Shown here one piece after another: positions 1-8,727 of a stretch of DNA of 33,576 bases. The notes under the pieces were generated by a model. That model was not told the DNA's origin and did no database searches. It saw only the letters and a program-made list of their open reading frames with translations. The stretch spans positions 30,817 to 64,392 of the forward strand of contig DDZZ01000038.1 of the NCBI GenBank assembly GCA_002346535.1. Direction: 5' to 3'. Each line of letters begins with the position of its first letter. Position 1 is the stretch's first letter. The position numbers were made by a program, and so were the translations under genes. Source of the stretch: Opitutales bacterium UBA2995. GTDB taxonomy: Bacteria > Verrucomicrobiota > Verrucomicrobiia > Opitutales > UBA2995.

Positions 1-91
1 CGGCCGCTGAAACCGATACATATCTGAAGACAAGGATATCCTACAATACACGCGCATTCTTAATCCGGAAGAAAAACAACGGCTCATTTTA

Positions 92-1324
92 ATGCGCCCT
101 TTGCACCAGGGCATTATCCATTTCTCTGTACCTGCCCTGGTCATTGGAGGGTTATGCGTGGCTATTTCATTGTATACTGAACCTTGCTTTAAGGAACAAA
201 AATCCATTGAGTATCCCATAAAGAAAAAACCGGATATGTTTTCGCCCCGTTCTAATGCAATCGCAGCCATTGTTCTGACATGGATCGTCCCTTCTTTAAC
301 GTTTTCACAAATGGGCTTTCATCCGCGAACCGAATATACGAGGCATGAACTTATTGACATCTCCTTTCCCTGGCTAGCTGAGGAAAATAATCGTGAGGAA
401 ATTCATGTCTACAAATTAAGCTGTCCTTCCTGCATCCAGGAGATGCAGGCTGCTTTTGAAAGTGATCCAAAAATCTTGGGTTTGATTAATTTCAGCACCT
501 TCAAGAAGACCGACCGACTGCTCGCACAATGTCTACTCGCAACTGTCCTGTCATATTCGAATGAAGACAAACGTGCTGAAACCTTTGGGGAACTTTTGCA
601 TCTGTTCGCCTTTTCATCTTACCAGTTTCAATTGAATCCAAAACAGTGGCGTTCCCTGTGTTTTAATTTCTGGAACCACGATGACTTTGAAATCAACGAT
701 CCTCGCCCGTGGGCAGACGCGCTTAATTGGCTGGACAAACAAAATAGAACAATCGTTCTTTTGGATAAACTAAAGTATCCGGCTAGCATTGAATTACAGG
801 CCATCCATCCCATCTTACCCATCGAACAAAAAACTTACCGCGATCAATATGCATTTGTCGCCCTGACGCTCCCCTGGCTGAAGTACCCTGAAATCCACCC
901 TGTGAGAGGCTCTGAGGAATCTCCAAACCATCCGGAAATATTGCCCATGATTATTATAGATCCACTTCGACCTATTCCAGCCGAACAGTGGGAAAAACAT
1001 GCGGAAACAGCAAATTCGGGGGCTTTCTGGCAATTCGTCGGAGACTCCGATGTAGTGATGCACCGCAGAATGGTGGAATTTTTAGCCGGATTTCTAGACC
1101 TGCCGACCGATAACGAACGCCAAGCCGCATTCACCAAAGCACTGGAATCAATAGCTGAGGCTAACAAGGGTAGGAAAAACAGTTTACTAACCGCCATTCC
1201 ACGAACCAAAGACCTCCCCAAGGCTGAGAACGAACGAAAGGGCACGCTGATCAAAGAAGCCAAGGATATGATAGGAGCCTTTCTGGCCTACGATCACGCC
1301 CGAAACACTAAAGGCAATCTGTAA
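92..1324 (+). CDS. Hypothetical membrane-anchored protein
   Basis: I do not recognise this 410-residue protein. It has a hydrophobic segment at about residues 9-27 and a second at about 54-71. A long polar, probably extracytoplasmic, region follows and carries a CPSC motif near residue 110. ATG 92 is the first conventional start, but there is no Shine-Dalgarno sequence. An alternative ATG at 236 (residue 49) would turn the second hydrophobic segment into a signal peptide. The frame stays open upstream of 92 to a TGA at 8-10 and the upstream codons look protein-like, so the gene could be the 3' part of a longer or broken gene. The following gene is convergent. Reality as a coding region is likely because the frame is long; function is unknown. 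Confidence 0.6.
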   Translation: MRPLHQGIIHFSVPALVIGGLCVAISLYTEPCFKEQKSIEYPIKKKPDMFSPRSNAIAAIVLTWIVPSLTFSQMGFHPRTEYTRHELIDISFPWLAEENNREEIHVYKLSCPSCIQEMQAAFESDPKILGLINFSTFKKTDRLLAQCLLATVLSYSNEDKRAETFGELLHLFAFSSYQFQLNPKQWRSLCFNFWNHDDFEINDPRPWADALNWLDKQNRTIVLLDKLKYPASIELQAIHPILPIEQKTYRDQYAFVALTLPWLKYPEIHPVRGSEESPNHPEILPMIIIDPLRPIPAEQWEKHAETANSGAFWQFVGDSDVVMHRRMVEFLAGFLDLPTDNERQAAFTKALESIAEANKGRKNSLLTAIPRTKDLPKAENERKGTLIKEAKDMIGAFLAYDHARNTKGNL

Positions 1325-1455
1325 AGGCCCAATCTTTTGGCTCGAACATTGTTGGAATTTGAAGCAATTTATACGATTGAGTTCGAATTGAATTGCACGT
1401 GCCGATCATAAATAAAGCTACTGGCTGTTTCCATCCATCAGGTGAAAGATGGGGT

Positions 1456-1839
1456 CTATTCGCTTAATTCCGTAAGCTCGATCACATGACCGTCGGGATC
1501 CCAAACGTACAGTTGAAGGGGTCCGTCCGGGCGATTTTGAGGACCTTTGTAGGAAGTACCTATTGAATCCAAATGCTCAACCGCGGCTGCCATGCTCGGA
1601 ATACGATAAGCGGTGTGCCGCTCTTCGGGCACAGAATACGCTCCTTCACGGCAGATTAAATGAAGCTCCTGGCCGGGACCCGTTTGAAACCAGGCACCGG
1701 GAAAATCAAAATTAGGCCGCCCGATTTCCTCGAGCTGAAGTACCTCTTTATAAAACGCGGCACTCTTGTCGAGATCCTTAACGTGGATGGCTGTGTGGTT
1801 GAGCTGATTAATGTTCAACATGCGTAACATGAAATACAA
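1456..1839 (-). CDS. VOC (glyoxalase/bleomycin-resistance fold) family protein
   Basis: A 127-residue single-domain vicinal oxygen chelate protein. The first beta-alpha-beta module begins at NHTAIHVKDLDKSAAFY, a second module follows, and the protein ends with YVWDPDGHVIELTE, the standard VOC terminus. Likely metal ligands are the His in NHTAIH, the His in ELHLI and the final Glu in VIELTE. The family includes glyoxalase I, fosfomycin-resistance enzymes, extradiol dioxygenases and methylmalonyl-CoA epimerase; the sequence does not fix which reaction applies. Met4 and Met7 (ATG at 1821) are equally plausible starts, and Met7 sits closer to the usual domain border. It is transcribed toward the preceding gene and lies apart from the catabolic island. 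Confidence 0.85.
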   Translation of the reverse strand: MYFMLRMLNINQLNHTAIHVKDLDKSAAFYKEVLQLEEIGRPNFDFPGAWFQTGPGQELHLICREGAYSVPEERHTAYRIPSMAAAVEHLDSIGTSYKGPQNRPDGPLQLYVWDPDGHVIELTELSE

Positions 1840-1984
1840 AACTCGCCAAGCTATGCAAAAGGAAAATACGGAGTTAAAGAAGATCGTGGCCGATCCAAAT
1901 TGGCTGTGTGCTCCTCACGCTTACGATGTTTCTATCCGGTGTTTCAAAACTCCTCGAAGGATCCAATTAGATAATTTCGTATAA
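1820..1984 (+). other. Short open frame resembling an IS3-type OrfA relic
   Basis: A 54-codon frame, partly antisense to the start of the VOC gene, contains QKENTELKKIVADPNW. This heptad-like stretch resembles the coiled-coil end of IS3-family OrfA transposase subunits (pattern ENxxLKKxVAD). No OrfB, terminal repeats or target duplication was seen. This is a family-resemblance call only and could be chance. Confidence 0.2.
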
Positions 1985-2282
1985 CCTATTGCGGATCCTC
2001 ATATATGGTCAGATTTCAAAACCCACTCCCCTGGAAGTCGATTGGTCCCATGGGGTTTTTGCTTCGATCGCAGCCCTGGCGGTATTGGAGGTAGTTATCT
2101 GCGAACTGGCCACTCCGATAGCTTTATTTGTCAAAAAGTTAAGGCTCCCCGTGATTGGCTTTATTTTCCTTATGCAAATTGGAACCCTGCTGTTTATGGG
2201 CGATGGTTTTAGACAGTTTATGGCGCTCTATCTCTTCTGGGTTCCATGGTCTCGATTCTTAAAGTTTCCAGTGGATCCATAA
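1971..2282 (+). pseudogene. C-terminal fragment of a multi-span membrane protein
   Basis: The frame is open from 1971 to the stop at 2280-2282, but its only start option is TTG 1989, with no ribosome-binding site. The product (97 residues from TTG) has two strongly hydrophobic helices, about residues 24-48 and 54-71, then an aromatic tail with the motif WVPWSRFL. This looks like the end of a larger integral membrane protein and is loosely reminiscent of HTTM or gamma-carboxylase-like proteins. The beginning of such a protein is not found upstream, where a stop at 1968-1970 closes the frame. I interpret it as a gene remnant; a small intact membrane protein is the alternative. Confidence 0.45.
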
Positions 2283-2357
2283 AAATTTTCGTGAACAAAA
2301 GTGGCATAAAAAAGGTTTCCAAAAGGTCCCGAATAATCTTTTAATTATACACCACGC

Positions 2358-3149
2358 ATGAAATTTATTTCAATATTGGCTTTGCTTCTATCGTTTGGAG
2401 CTATTGGGACCATCCTCTACCAAGATTTTGCAAAGCCGGAAATCGCGATGACTCCCGACCGTCAAGATGGCGAAACATATTCCAAGGCAGAACCGGAAAC
2501 GAATGTGAAGGACGAACTCTTGAGAATTAAATTGCGCCTTTCGGCCCTGGAGAAAGCTATCGACAATAAAACCCGTGAGATTGAACCCATTCCTCAAATT
2601 CAAGAAGAGGTAGCCGAGCTATCCAACCTTCAAAACGACTTGGTCGAATACGCACTCAACATTGACCCCCTCGATGTGATCGGTGCCCAGGAACGGGAAA
2701 TCGAAGAAGCTTACAATACTCTGCTCGACGAATCCAAATCGGCAGGTTTGAGAGCAAGACAAGCAGTACTCCTTAAACGATACAATATGTTCGATGAAGA
2801 AGCAGTTCAATCCATGACAGACTTGTTTCATAATTCGGAACAATTGAATGGCAAAGCATTGGCCCTCGCCGCTTTGAAAGGTTATGAGACCAAGGAAATT
2901 CAGGATAGCGTGCTTGAATCCTTAAGTTTGGATGTCGCCAATGGCTATAAAAGCGGTCGGTTTCGTTACTTCGGCATTGAAGCGCTTGAACCCCTTCTCC
3001 CCAATTCTGAGGTCGAAGCCATGCTGAATCAAATTGCACAGAACGACCCAGAAATCAAAATCGCCAACCGCGCTGCAAAAACCGTGGGACTTCCTGCCCG
3101 CCAAAATGACAAAAACAAAAGGAAAGATAGAGCGCGAGACGACGGTTGA
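2358..3149 (+). CDS. Hypothetical signal-anchored coiled-coil protein with helical-repeat C-terminus
   Basis: A 263-residue protein. Residues 1-20 form a hydrophobic signal sequence or anchor followed by a short polar linker. Residues about 48-90 are rich in Leu, Lys and Glu in a heptad-like spacing and probably form a coiled coil. Residues about 105-240 are helical and resemble HEAT-like repeats (segments around GLRARQAVLLKRYN and NGKALALAALKGYE). The C-terminus is very basic. It probably sits in the periplasm or on the inner membrane as a structural or scaffolding protein; no catalytic motif is visible. The stop overlaps the probable TTG start of the decayed gene that follows, so the two may once have formed an operon. 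Function unknown. Confidence 0.7.
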   Translation: MKFISILALLLSFGAIGTILYQDFAKPEIAMTPDRQDGETYSKAEPETNVKDELLRIKLRLSALEKAIDNKTREIEPIPQIQEEVAELSNLQNDLVEYALNIDPLDVIGAQEREIEEAYNTLLDESKSAGLRARQAVLLKRYNMFDEEAVQSMTDLFHNSEQLNGKALALAALKGYETKEIQDSVLESLSLDVANGYKSGRFRYFGIEALEPLLPNSEVEAMLNQIAQNDPEIKIANRAAKTVGLPARQNDKNKRKDRARDDG

Positions 3150-4323
3150 GCCTAAACCGATTAAAGGATTGGCGAATTGACGAACACGTTATCCGTGGCG
3201 AGATCGACAACCGCGAGAAGGGAAAAGTTCGAGGTCGCATATGGCTGAAGGCCTCGAGGATCCCTTGCAACTCAGGCTCACTGGCAATACTTGTAAGGAT
3301 CTAGCGGGTACACTTTTAACTTTTGAAAACAAGGGAGAGGTCGTCCCGTTGCCAGCGACCCACAAACCGTTTGTCCAACAAGTTGGCCACATCGGTGACC
3401 TAAAGGCCTAGAGAAAAGTGCGCGTGTTCGATTTTGCCTTTGAAGAGCCCTACTCGGTTATCAAGCAAGGTTTTAAACGACCAAAACACATGAGTAACAG
3501 CCTTTATTTAGAATGGTTCAGCGGTCGCGTAGTCGTCGAATCTGGGGACTACGAACTCAGGATCTCGGAACCTGCATGGCATATGACGGACGAGCAAGAC
3601 CGTCAACGTGCGGAAGATGCGATAGAAGGATTTCACAGTTTCATGGGAAGGATGACAGAAGCAACCGACCAGGCGACGGAAAAGGTGGACTATGAAAAGG
3701 AAGACTGGGATGAATTCGGCTATGAGCGTTTTATGAACGAGTCAGATGCCAAAACAGATAAATTCACAGAATTGTTGGATAAATTTAGGCATAATGAAGC
3801 CAGCTTTAACAAGGCTGCCAATGAGATGGGATGGAAGGAAATAGACGACGAGGGCCTAAGCACCGAAAGTTTTGAAACCGAACAACAGGAGTGGATAGAG
3901 GCTAGCGACGTGGAGTTTGAACCAGCAACCGAAGGCGTCGATTGGATCCGCATAGAAAAGGGCGATTTACACCATCCAATCCAACAACAATGTTTCACTC
4001 ATGGAATTGCATTGACCAAAGAGTTGGAGGAATCGTAACCACCGGAACTCGCCGATCTTAAGTTTCAATACCAAATGGCAGCTGTAAAAATGGCTGGCGC
4101 TTTAAACAGCTTGGCCTATGGGCGCACTCATCACGAATCAGGTTTTATTATAGCCAACCTGAAGCGTATATTGGACCATCTACACAAAATACAAAGCTAT
4201 TTGGATGCGATAAAAGACAAGTAGCTTCTCAATCCCAAAACGATCGACCGAGTTCGTAAGGAATTATTCGAAATCCGCGAGGGAATCCTAAAGCTCATGG
4301 ACGAATTTCGCCGCAGGGATTAA
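3146..4323 (+). pseudogene. Decayed gene of a conserved hypothetical family (frameshift plus three internal stops)
   Basis: Protein-like sequence runs through the whole interval but is interrupted four times. From a TTG at 3146 one frame reads DWRIDEHVIRGEIDNREKGK and then RGRIWL. Near 3247 a one-base loss shifts the reading to the next frame, EGLEDPLQLRLTGN. TAG at 3409, TAA at 4036 and TAG at 4222 then interrupt that frame before the final TAA at 4321. The longest intact piece (3418-4038, GTG start, 206 residues) is acidic and helix-rich. The restored product would be about 390 residues. The RGEIDNR...GRIWL...LTGN pattern resembles a family of unknown function that I recall from Planctomycetes and Verrucomicrobia; this is memory, not a search. 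The even spread of lesions and the otherwise preserved codons point to fairly recent inactivation. Confidence 0.75.
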
Positions 4324-4381
4324 TCTTATGTCTGCGTAATATCGCGTATTTCGTAGTCCGATAACGGGCTGAAGTCAGATT

Positions 4382-5806
4382 CTAAGCCAATCCGGCTACA
4401 GCCTTGGTTTCCAAGTAATCGTCAAATCCATGCGGGCCCCATTCGCGGCCATTACCGGACTGTTTGTAACCACCAAAAGGAGTATTCAAGTCACCCGAAG
4501 TTCCATTGCAATTAATGTTACCGGCGCGAAGCTTAGAGGCGATGTAAGCAACCTTATCCTTATCTTCGCCCTGTACGTAGCCTGCCAAACCATAGTCAGT
4601 ATCGTTGGCAATCTCAATGGCCTCCTCTTCGTCAGAATACGATAGAATCGAAACGACCGGACCGAAAATTTCCTCACGAGCAATCGTCATGTCGTTGGTG
4701 ACGTTACTGAAAATTGTAGGTTTAACAAAGTATCCACTATCGATCCCATCGGGACGACCTGGACCGCCACAAACAAGTGTAGCACCCTCTTCAATCCCTT
4801 TTTGAATGAGGTATTGAACCTTGTTAAACTGCACTTCACTCACCAGCGGTCCCATGGTAGTTTCCTCGGAAGAAGGATCTCCAATCGAAACACTTTCACA
4901 TGCATTAGCCGCAATCTCAGCTGCCTGGTCCATTTTGTTAGCAGGCACAAGCATGCGTGTAGGCGCATTGCAGGACTGACCGGTATTCACAAATACGGTT
5001 TTGGTACCCCGCGCTACCGCTTGATCAAAGTTGTCGTCGTCCAAAATAATGTTGGGCGACTTGCCGCCTAGTTCCTGGGTTACGCGTTTGATGGTCGGGG
5101 CGGCATTCTGGGCCACCAGCGAACCGGCACGCGTCGATCCGGTGAAAGAGACCATGTCTACATCAGGATGTTTGGAGATCATTGTTCCAACACCGGCTCC
5201 ATCCCCGTTCACCATATTGTAGACGCCTGCGGGAACTCCGGCCCTATCCATGATCTCGGTAAAGATATAACCGGAAATCGGGGCAACTTCCGAAGGTTTC
5301 AAAACCATGGTGCAACCCGTTGCCAACGCAGGAGAAACCTTACAGGTGATCTGATTGATCGGCCAGTTCCAGGGAGTAATCATACCAACCACTCCAATCG
5401 GTTCCTTGTGGATGGTGCTGTTCCCGAGTTGTTCCTCGAAAGGATACTCTTTCAAAACAACCAACGCGGTGGATAGGTGGCCAAGACCGGCACCGGTTTG
5501 ATCTCTATTCGCTAGGGAAGCCGGAGCGCCCATTTCTTCACTAATCGCGGCTGCAATGTCGTTGTAACGGTTTTTGTACTCGGCAATGACCGCTTCCAAT
5601 AGTTCGATCCGCTCCTCGCGAGAGCTACTACCGAAGGTCTTAAAGGCCTCTTCGGCGGCCGCAACTGCTGCGTCAACATCCTCCTGTCCACCTAGCGAAA
5701 TATGTGCGCAAGCTTCCTCGGTGGCGGGGTTGATGACTTCATAAGGATTTTCTTCAGCGGGTTCTACCCATTGTCCATTAATATAAAACTTTCTATATTC
5801 TCGCAT
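4382..5806 (-). CDS. NAD(P)-dependent aldehyde dehydrogenase
   Basis: A full-length 474-residue member of the aldehyde dehydrogenase superfamily, which oxidises an aldehyde to a carboxylic acid with NAD(P)+. Visible landmarks are the active-site Asn147 in TPWNWP, the Rossmann segment FTGSTRAG near 221, the general base Glu245 in ELGGKSPN, the nucleophile Cys279 in GQSCNAPTR, and EEIFGPV at about 378-384. All key residues are present, so it should be active. Its start is divergent from the SDR at 5944, and the 137-bp gap between them probably holds both promoters. A weak AGGA lies about 10 nt before the ATG. Within the island it would oxidise an aldehyde intermediate; the substrate is unknown. 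Confidence 0.93.
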   Translation of the reverse strand: MREYRKFYINGQWVEPAEENPYEVINPATEEACAHISLGGQEDVDAAVAAAEEAFKTFGSSSREERIELLEAVIAEYKNRYNDIAAAISEEMGAPASLANRDQTGAGLGHLSTALVVLKEYPFEEQLGNSTIHKEPIGVVGMITPWNWPINQITCKVSPALATGCTMVLKPSEVAPISGYIFTEIMDRAGVPAGVYNMVNGDGAGVGTMISKHPDVDMVSFTGSTRAGSLVAQNAAPTIKRVTQELGGKSPNIILDDDNFDQAVARGTKTVFVNTGQSCNAPTRMLVPANKMDQAAEIAANACESVSIGDPSSEETTMGPLVSEVQFNKVQYLIQKGIEEGATLVCGGPGRPDGIDSGYFVKPTIFSNVTNDMTIAREEIFGPVVSILSYSDEEEAIEIANDTDYGLAGYVQGEDKDKVAYIASKLRAGNINCNGTSGDLNTPFGGYKQSGNGREWGPHGFDDYLETKAVAGLA

Positions 5807-5943
5807 AGTAAGTGATTCCTGGATTTACAAAGGGAACACTGGAGAAATACGACCATTGATCAAACTAATTTTATAGCTCACGGGCTATGGGCTGTACTTA
5901 ATCCACCGTTGACATGAAATATGTCTAAAGAGAAAAATCAGTC

Positions 5944-6708
5944 ATGTTTGAATTGACCGACCGTGTAGCTCTTATGACTGGATCATCCCGAGGCATGGGC
6001 GCAGCCATGGCTGAAGGCCTGGCAGAACAGGGCGCCAATGTAGTGATCTCTAGCCGTAAAATCGAGGCCTGCGAAACAACCGCGCAGGCTATTAACGAAA
6101 AGGTGGGGCGCGATGCCGCAGTCCCAATCGCTTGCCATGCAGGACGAAAAGAACAGCTTCAAGACCTAGTAGATCAAACCCACTCCAAGCTCGGAAAAAT
6201 CGACATCCTCGTGGGAAACGCCGGTGTAAATCCTTTCTACGGCACCATGGAGGACATACCTGACGAAGCCTACGAGAAAACAATGAAAGCCAACGTTCAG
6301 TCCAACCTCTGGCTGTGCAGGATGGTCAAACCTGACATGGAGGAAAAGAAGCGCGGGTCTATTCTTATTACCGCCTCCGTCGGTGCATTTGCTCCCTCTA
6401 CAACGCTTGGAACCTATGGAATGTCCAAAATGGCCGTAATCTCATTGGTTCGTAACCTGGCTGCCGAATGGGGGCCGCTGGGAATCAGGGTTAATGCGCT
6501 TTGTCCGGCCTTGGTAAAAACCGACTTTGCCAAAGCACTATGGAGTAACCCCGAGGCTGCACAGCGGGTGATCGATCAAACTCCTTTACGGCGCTTAGGA
6601 GAAGCCGAAGATTTTAAAGGAATCGCCGCATTCATTGGTTCCGATGAGGCCAGTTGGATAACCGGACAAGCCCTGACCATTTGCGGCGGAACACATATGT
6701 TTAAATAA
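5944..6708 (+). CDS. SDR family NAD(P)-dependent oxidoreductase
   Basis: A 254-residue classical short-chain dehydrogenase/reductase. It has the cofactor motif TGSSRGMG at 12-19, the structural motif NAGV at 92-95, Asn117, and the catalytic Ser145, Tyr158 and Lys162 (YGMSK). The C-terminus ends in the usual ITGQALTICGG segment. It is closest in feel to the DHRS4/beta-ketoacyl-reductase-like branch that reduces keto groups or oxidises secondary alcohols. The next SDR begins only 10 nt downstream on the same strand, so the two are almost certainly co-transcribed. No Shine-Dalgarno sequence is present before the ATG. Confidence 0.92.
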   Translation: MFELTDRVALMTGSSRGMGAAMAEGLAEQGANVVISSRKIEACETTAQAINEKVGRDAAVPIACHAGRKEQLQDLVDQTHSKLGKIDILVGNAGVNPFYGTMEDIPDEAYEKTMKANVQSNLWLCRMVKPDMEEKKRGSILITASVGAFAPSTTLGTYGMSKMAVISLVRNLAAEWGPLGIRVNALCPALVKTDFAKALWSNPEAAQRVIDQTPLRRLGEAEDFKGIAAFIGSDEASWITGQALTICGGTHMFK

Positions 6709-6718
6709 TCAAACTGCT

Positions 6719-7507
6719 ATGAATCTCAAAGATAAGATCGCAATCGTAACAGGCGCAGCCAGCGGAATTGGTAAAGCGTTGTGTGAACGTTTTCATGCGG
6801 AAGGCGCAGCTGGTGTCGCTGCTGTCGATATCAACAAAGCTGGGGCAAGAGAAACCGCCGCATCCATCGGCGGACTCCTATTTGGAGCCGACGTATCGGA
6901 CGAGGCAGACATCATTCGCGTTGTTGAAGAAACGGAAAATCACTACGGCCAAATCGATGTGTTTGCCTCCAACGCCGGCATTCTGACGAGAGATAATACC
7001 CATGCCGCTTCGGCCACGAATGAAGAATGGGAGCGCATCTGGGGTATCAACACCATGGCTCACATCTATGCGGCCCGGGCAGTTTTACCCAAAATGATCG
7101 AACGAGGCAGCGGTTATTTGCTCAACACAGCTTCGGCTGCAGGATTGCTTAACCAAATTGATCATACACCCTACGCTGTTACCAAACATGCCGCAGTCGC
7201 TTTCGCTGAGTCACTAGCCATCGCCCATTACGATCAGGGCATTCGTGTTTCAGTTCTTTGCCCCCAGGCAGTCCGAACCGGTATGACCGGCGATAGTGAT
7301 GGTGGAAGCGCAGGCTTCGATGGCATGCTGGAACCCAATGCCGTGTGCGACGCAGTCATCGAAGCAATGGAAGAGGAAACATTTTTGGTGCTTCCACATC
7401 CGGAGGTGCTTACTTACATGCAACGCAAAACCTCCGATTACGATCGCTGGTTGAAAGGTATGCGCCGATTTCGCGATAGAATTAGAGCGGGGAAAGTCGA
7501 AGTATAA
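6719..7507 (+). CDS. SDR family NAD(P)-dependent oxidoreductase
   Basis: A 262-residue classical SDR with TGAASGIG at 11-18, NAG at 85-87, and the catalytic Ser139, Tyr152 and Lys156 (YAVTK). It differs from the preceding SDR in its C-terminal third. After the PQAVRTGM loop it lacks the GG-terminal segment and ends in a basic helix (residues about 235-262), a form common in SDRs found beside acyl-CoA dehydrogenase and kinase genes. An NAD(H)-linked alcohol or 3-hydroxyacyl oxidation is likely, but the substrate is unknown. It is co-directional with the gene upstream (10-nt gap) and followed by a 185-nt gap that holds a TetR-type palindrome. Confidence 0.92.
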   Translation: MNLKDKIAIVTGAASGIGKALCERFHAEGAAGVAAVDINKAGARETAASIGGLLFGADVSDEADIIRVVEETENHYGQIDVFASNAGILTRDNTHAASATNEEWERIWGINTMAHIYAARAVLPKMIERGSGYLLNTASAAGLLNQIDHTPYAVTKHAAVAFAESLAIAHYDQGIRVSVLCPQAVRTGMTGDSDGGSAGFDGMLEPNAVCDAVIEAMEEETFLVLPHPEVLTYMQRKTSDYDRWLKGMRRFRDRIRAGKVEV

Positions 7508-7572
7508 TCAACAGATATTTACCATTGAGCGCTCCAAACATCTCTGGATGTCCGCTTTAAATCACTATGTTT

Positions 7573-7588
7573 TACCGACCGTTCGGTA
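7573..7588. promoter_or_regulatory. Perfect 16-bp palindromic site, TetR-operator-like
   Basis: TACCGA-CCGT-TCGGTA has perfect 6-bp arms around a 4-bp centre. The core ACCGACCGTTCGGT resembles operators bound by TetR-family regulators of acyl-CoA and fatty-acid catabolic genes. It lies 105 bp before the ATG at 7693, where it could control that gene and perhaps those following. No TetR-like gene is visible in the window, so the regulator would be encoded elsewhere. Confidence 0.5.
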
Positions 7589-7692
7589 GAAATTCCAATT
7601 GACTAGCTACGTTAGATAAATTGACTATTAATGTCTTTTCGATTCACCGACTCTGCATGCATGGTAATCGAAAAACCGAAAAATAATCATAC

Positions 7693-8670
7693 ATGATTGC
7701 AACACGATTTACTGAAGAATTCGGAATCCAATACCCAATAGTGCAAGGAGGCATGCAATGGGTAGGCCGCGCAGAACTGGTCGCAGCCGTAGCCAACGCA
7801 GGAGCCCTCGGTTTCTTGACGGCACTCACACAACCCACCCCTGAAGACTTGGTGAAAGAAGTAGGCCGTTGCCAAGACATGACCGACAAACCCTTCGGGG
7901 TGAACTTGACCATCCTCCCATCGCTCAAACCCATCCCCTACGAGGAATACCGGCAGGCTATCATCGAATCCGGAATCAAGATCGTCGAAACTGCGGGTAA
8001 CAACCCCGCACCTCACTTGCCTGACTTCAAAGCGGCGGGGATCAAAGTCATACACAAATGCACCTCCGTCCGCCATGGCCTGAAGGCCGAAAGCATCGGT
8101 TGCGATGCCATCAGTATGGACGGATTTGAATGCGCCGGCCATCCCGGAGAAGACGACGTCACCAATTTGGTTCTCCTACCCGTTGCGCGGGACAAGATTA
8201 AAATCCCAATGATTGCATCGGGCGGTTTTGGAGATGCACGTGGCCTGGTCGCAGCTCTCGCTCTCGGCGCTGAAGGCATGAACATGGGCACCCGGTTTAT
8301 GGCGACCCAAGAAGCTCCAATTCACGGCAATGTGAAGCAGCAAATGGTGGAAAACACCGAACTGGCCACCGAGCTTATTTTCAGAACACTGCGCAACACT
8401 GCCCGCGTGGCAAGCAACAGCGTCAGCCGTGAAGTTGTAGGCATCGAAGCTAAAGGAGGCGCCACAATTGATGACCTGGCAGATCTCGTATCCGGACAAC
8501 GAGGCCGCAAGGTATTTGAAACCGGCGATACCGAGTACGGAATTTGGTCAGCCAGCGGAGTCCAGGGTCTGATCAACGATGTACCCACTTGCCAGGAGCT
8601 CGTTGAACGCATCATGCAGGAAGCCGGGGAAATTATCCAGGGGCTCCAAATAGCAACCACCACAGTATAA
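7693..8670 (+). CDS. Nitronate monooxygenase / 2-nitropropane dioxygenase family flavoprotein
   Basis: A 325-residue FMN-binding TIM-barrel protein. Diagnostic pieces are YPIVQGGMQWVG near the N-terminus, ECAGHPGEDD at about 145-155, the phosphate-binding segment IASGGFGDARG and the following GAEGMNMGTRFMAT. Family members oxidise alkyl nitronates, while related proteins act as enoyl reductases or as flavoproteins of unknown role in fatty-acid gene clusters. Being placed between SDR and crotonase genes, an acyl-CoA-linked redox role seems more likely than nitroalkane detoxification; that is inference. It follows the TetR-type palindrome, and the crotonase gene starts 57 bp downstream on the same strand. 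Confidence 0.88.
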   Translation: MIATRFTEEFGIQYPIVQGGMQWVGRAELVAAVANAGALGFLTALTQPTPEDLVKEVGRCQDMTDKPFGVNLTILPSLKPIPYEEYRQAIIESGIKIVETAGNNPAPHLPDFKAAGIKVIHKCTSVRHGLKAESIGCDAISMDGFECAGHPGEDDVTNLVLLPVARDKIKIPMIASGGFGDARGLVAALALGAEGMNMGTRFMATQEAPIHGNVKQQMVENTELATELIFRTLRNTARVASNSVSREVVGIEAKGGATIDDLADLVSGQRGRKVFETGDTEYGIWSASGVQGLINDVPTCQELVERIMQEAGEIIQGLQIATTTV

Positions 8671-8727
8671 CTTTTCTTTCAGTCATCCCCATTTCATCAT
8701 ATAATCACTTATTGAATTACTAGAATC

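Noticed and set aside
844..1263. Long minus-strand frame antisense to the first gene
   Set aside because: It has no recognisable motif and an unlikely composition; the plus-strand frame is longer and covers the whole interval.
3146..4323. Stop-codon recoding (TAG or TAA read as an amino acid)
   Set aside because: Both TAG and TAA occur, along with a frameshift, and normal genes nearby end with the same codons; decay is simpler.
5909..5925. TTGACA with a 5-bp inverted repeat GACAT/ATGTC as promoter or operator of the SDR at 5944
   Set aside because: No -10 box follows at normal spacing and the arms are too short to be convincing.
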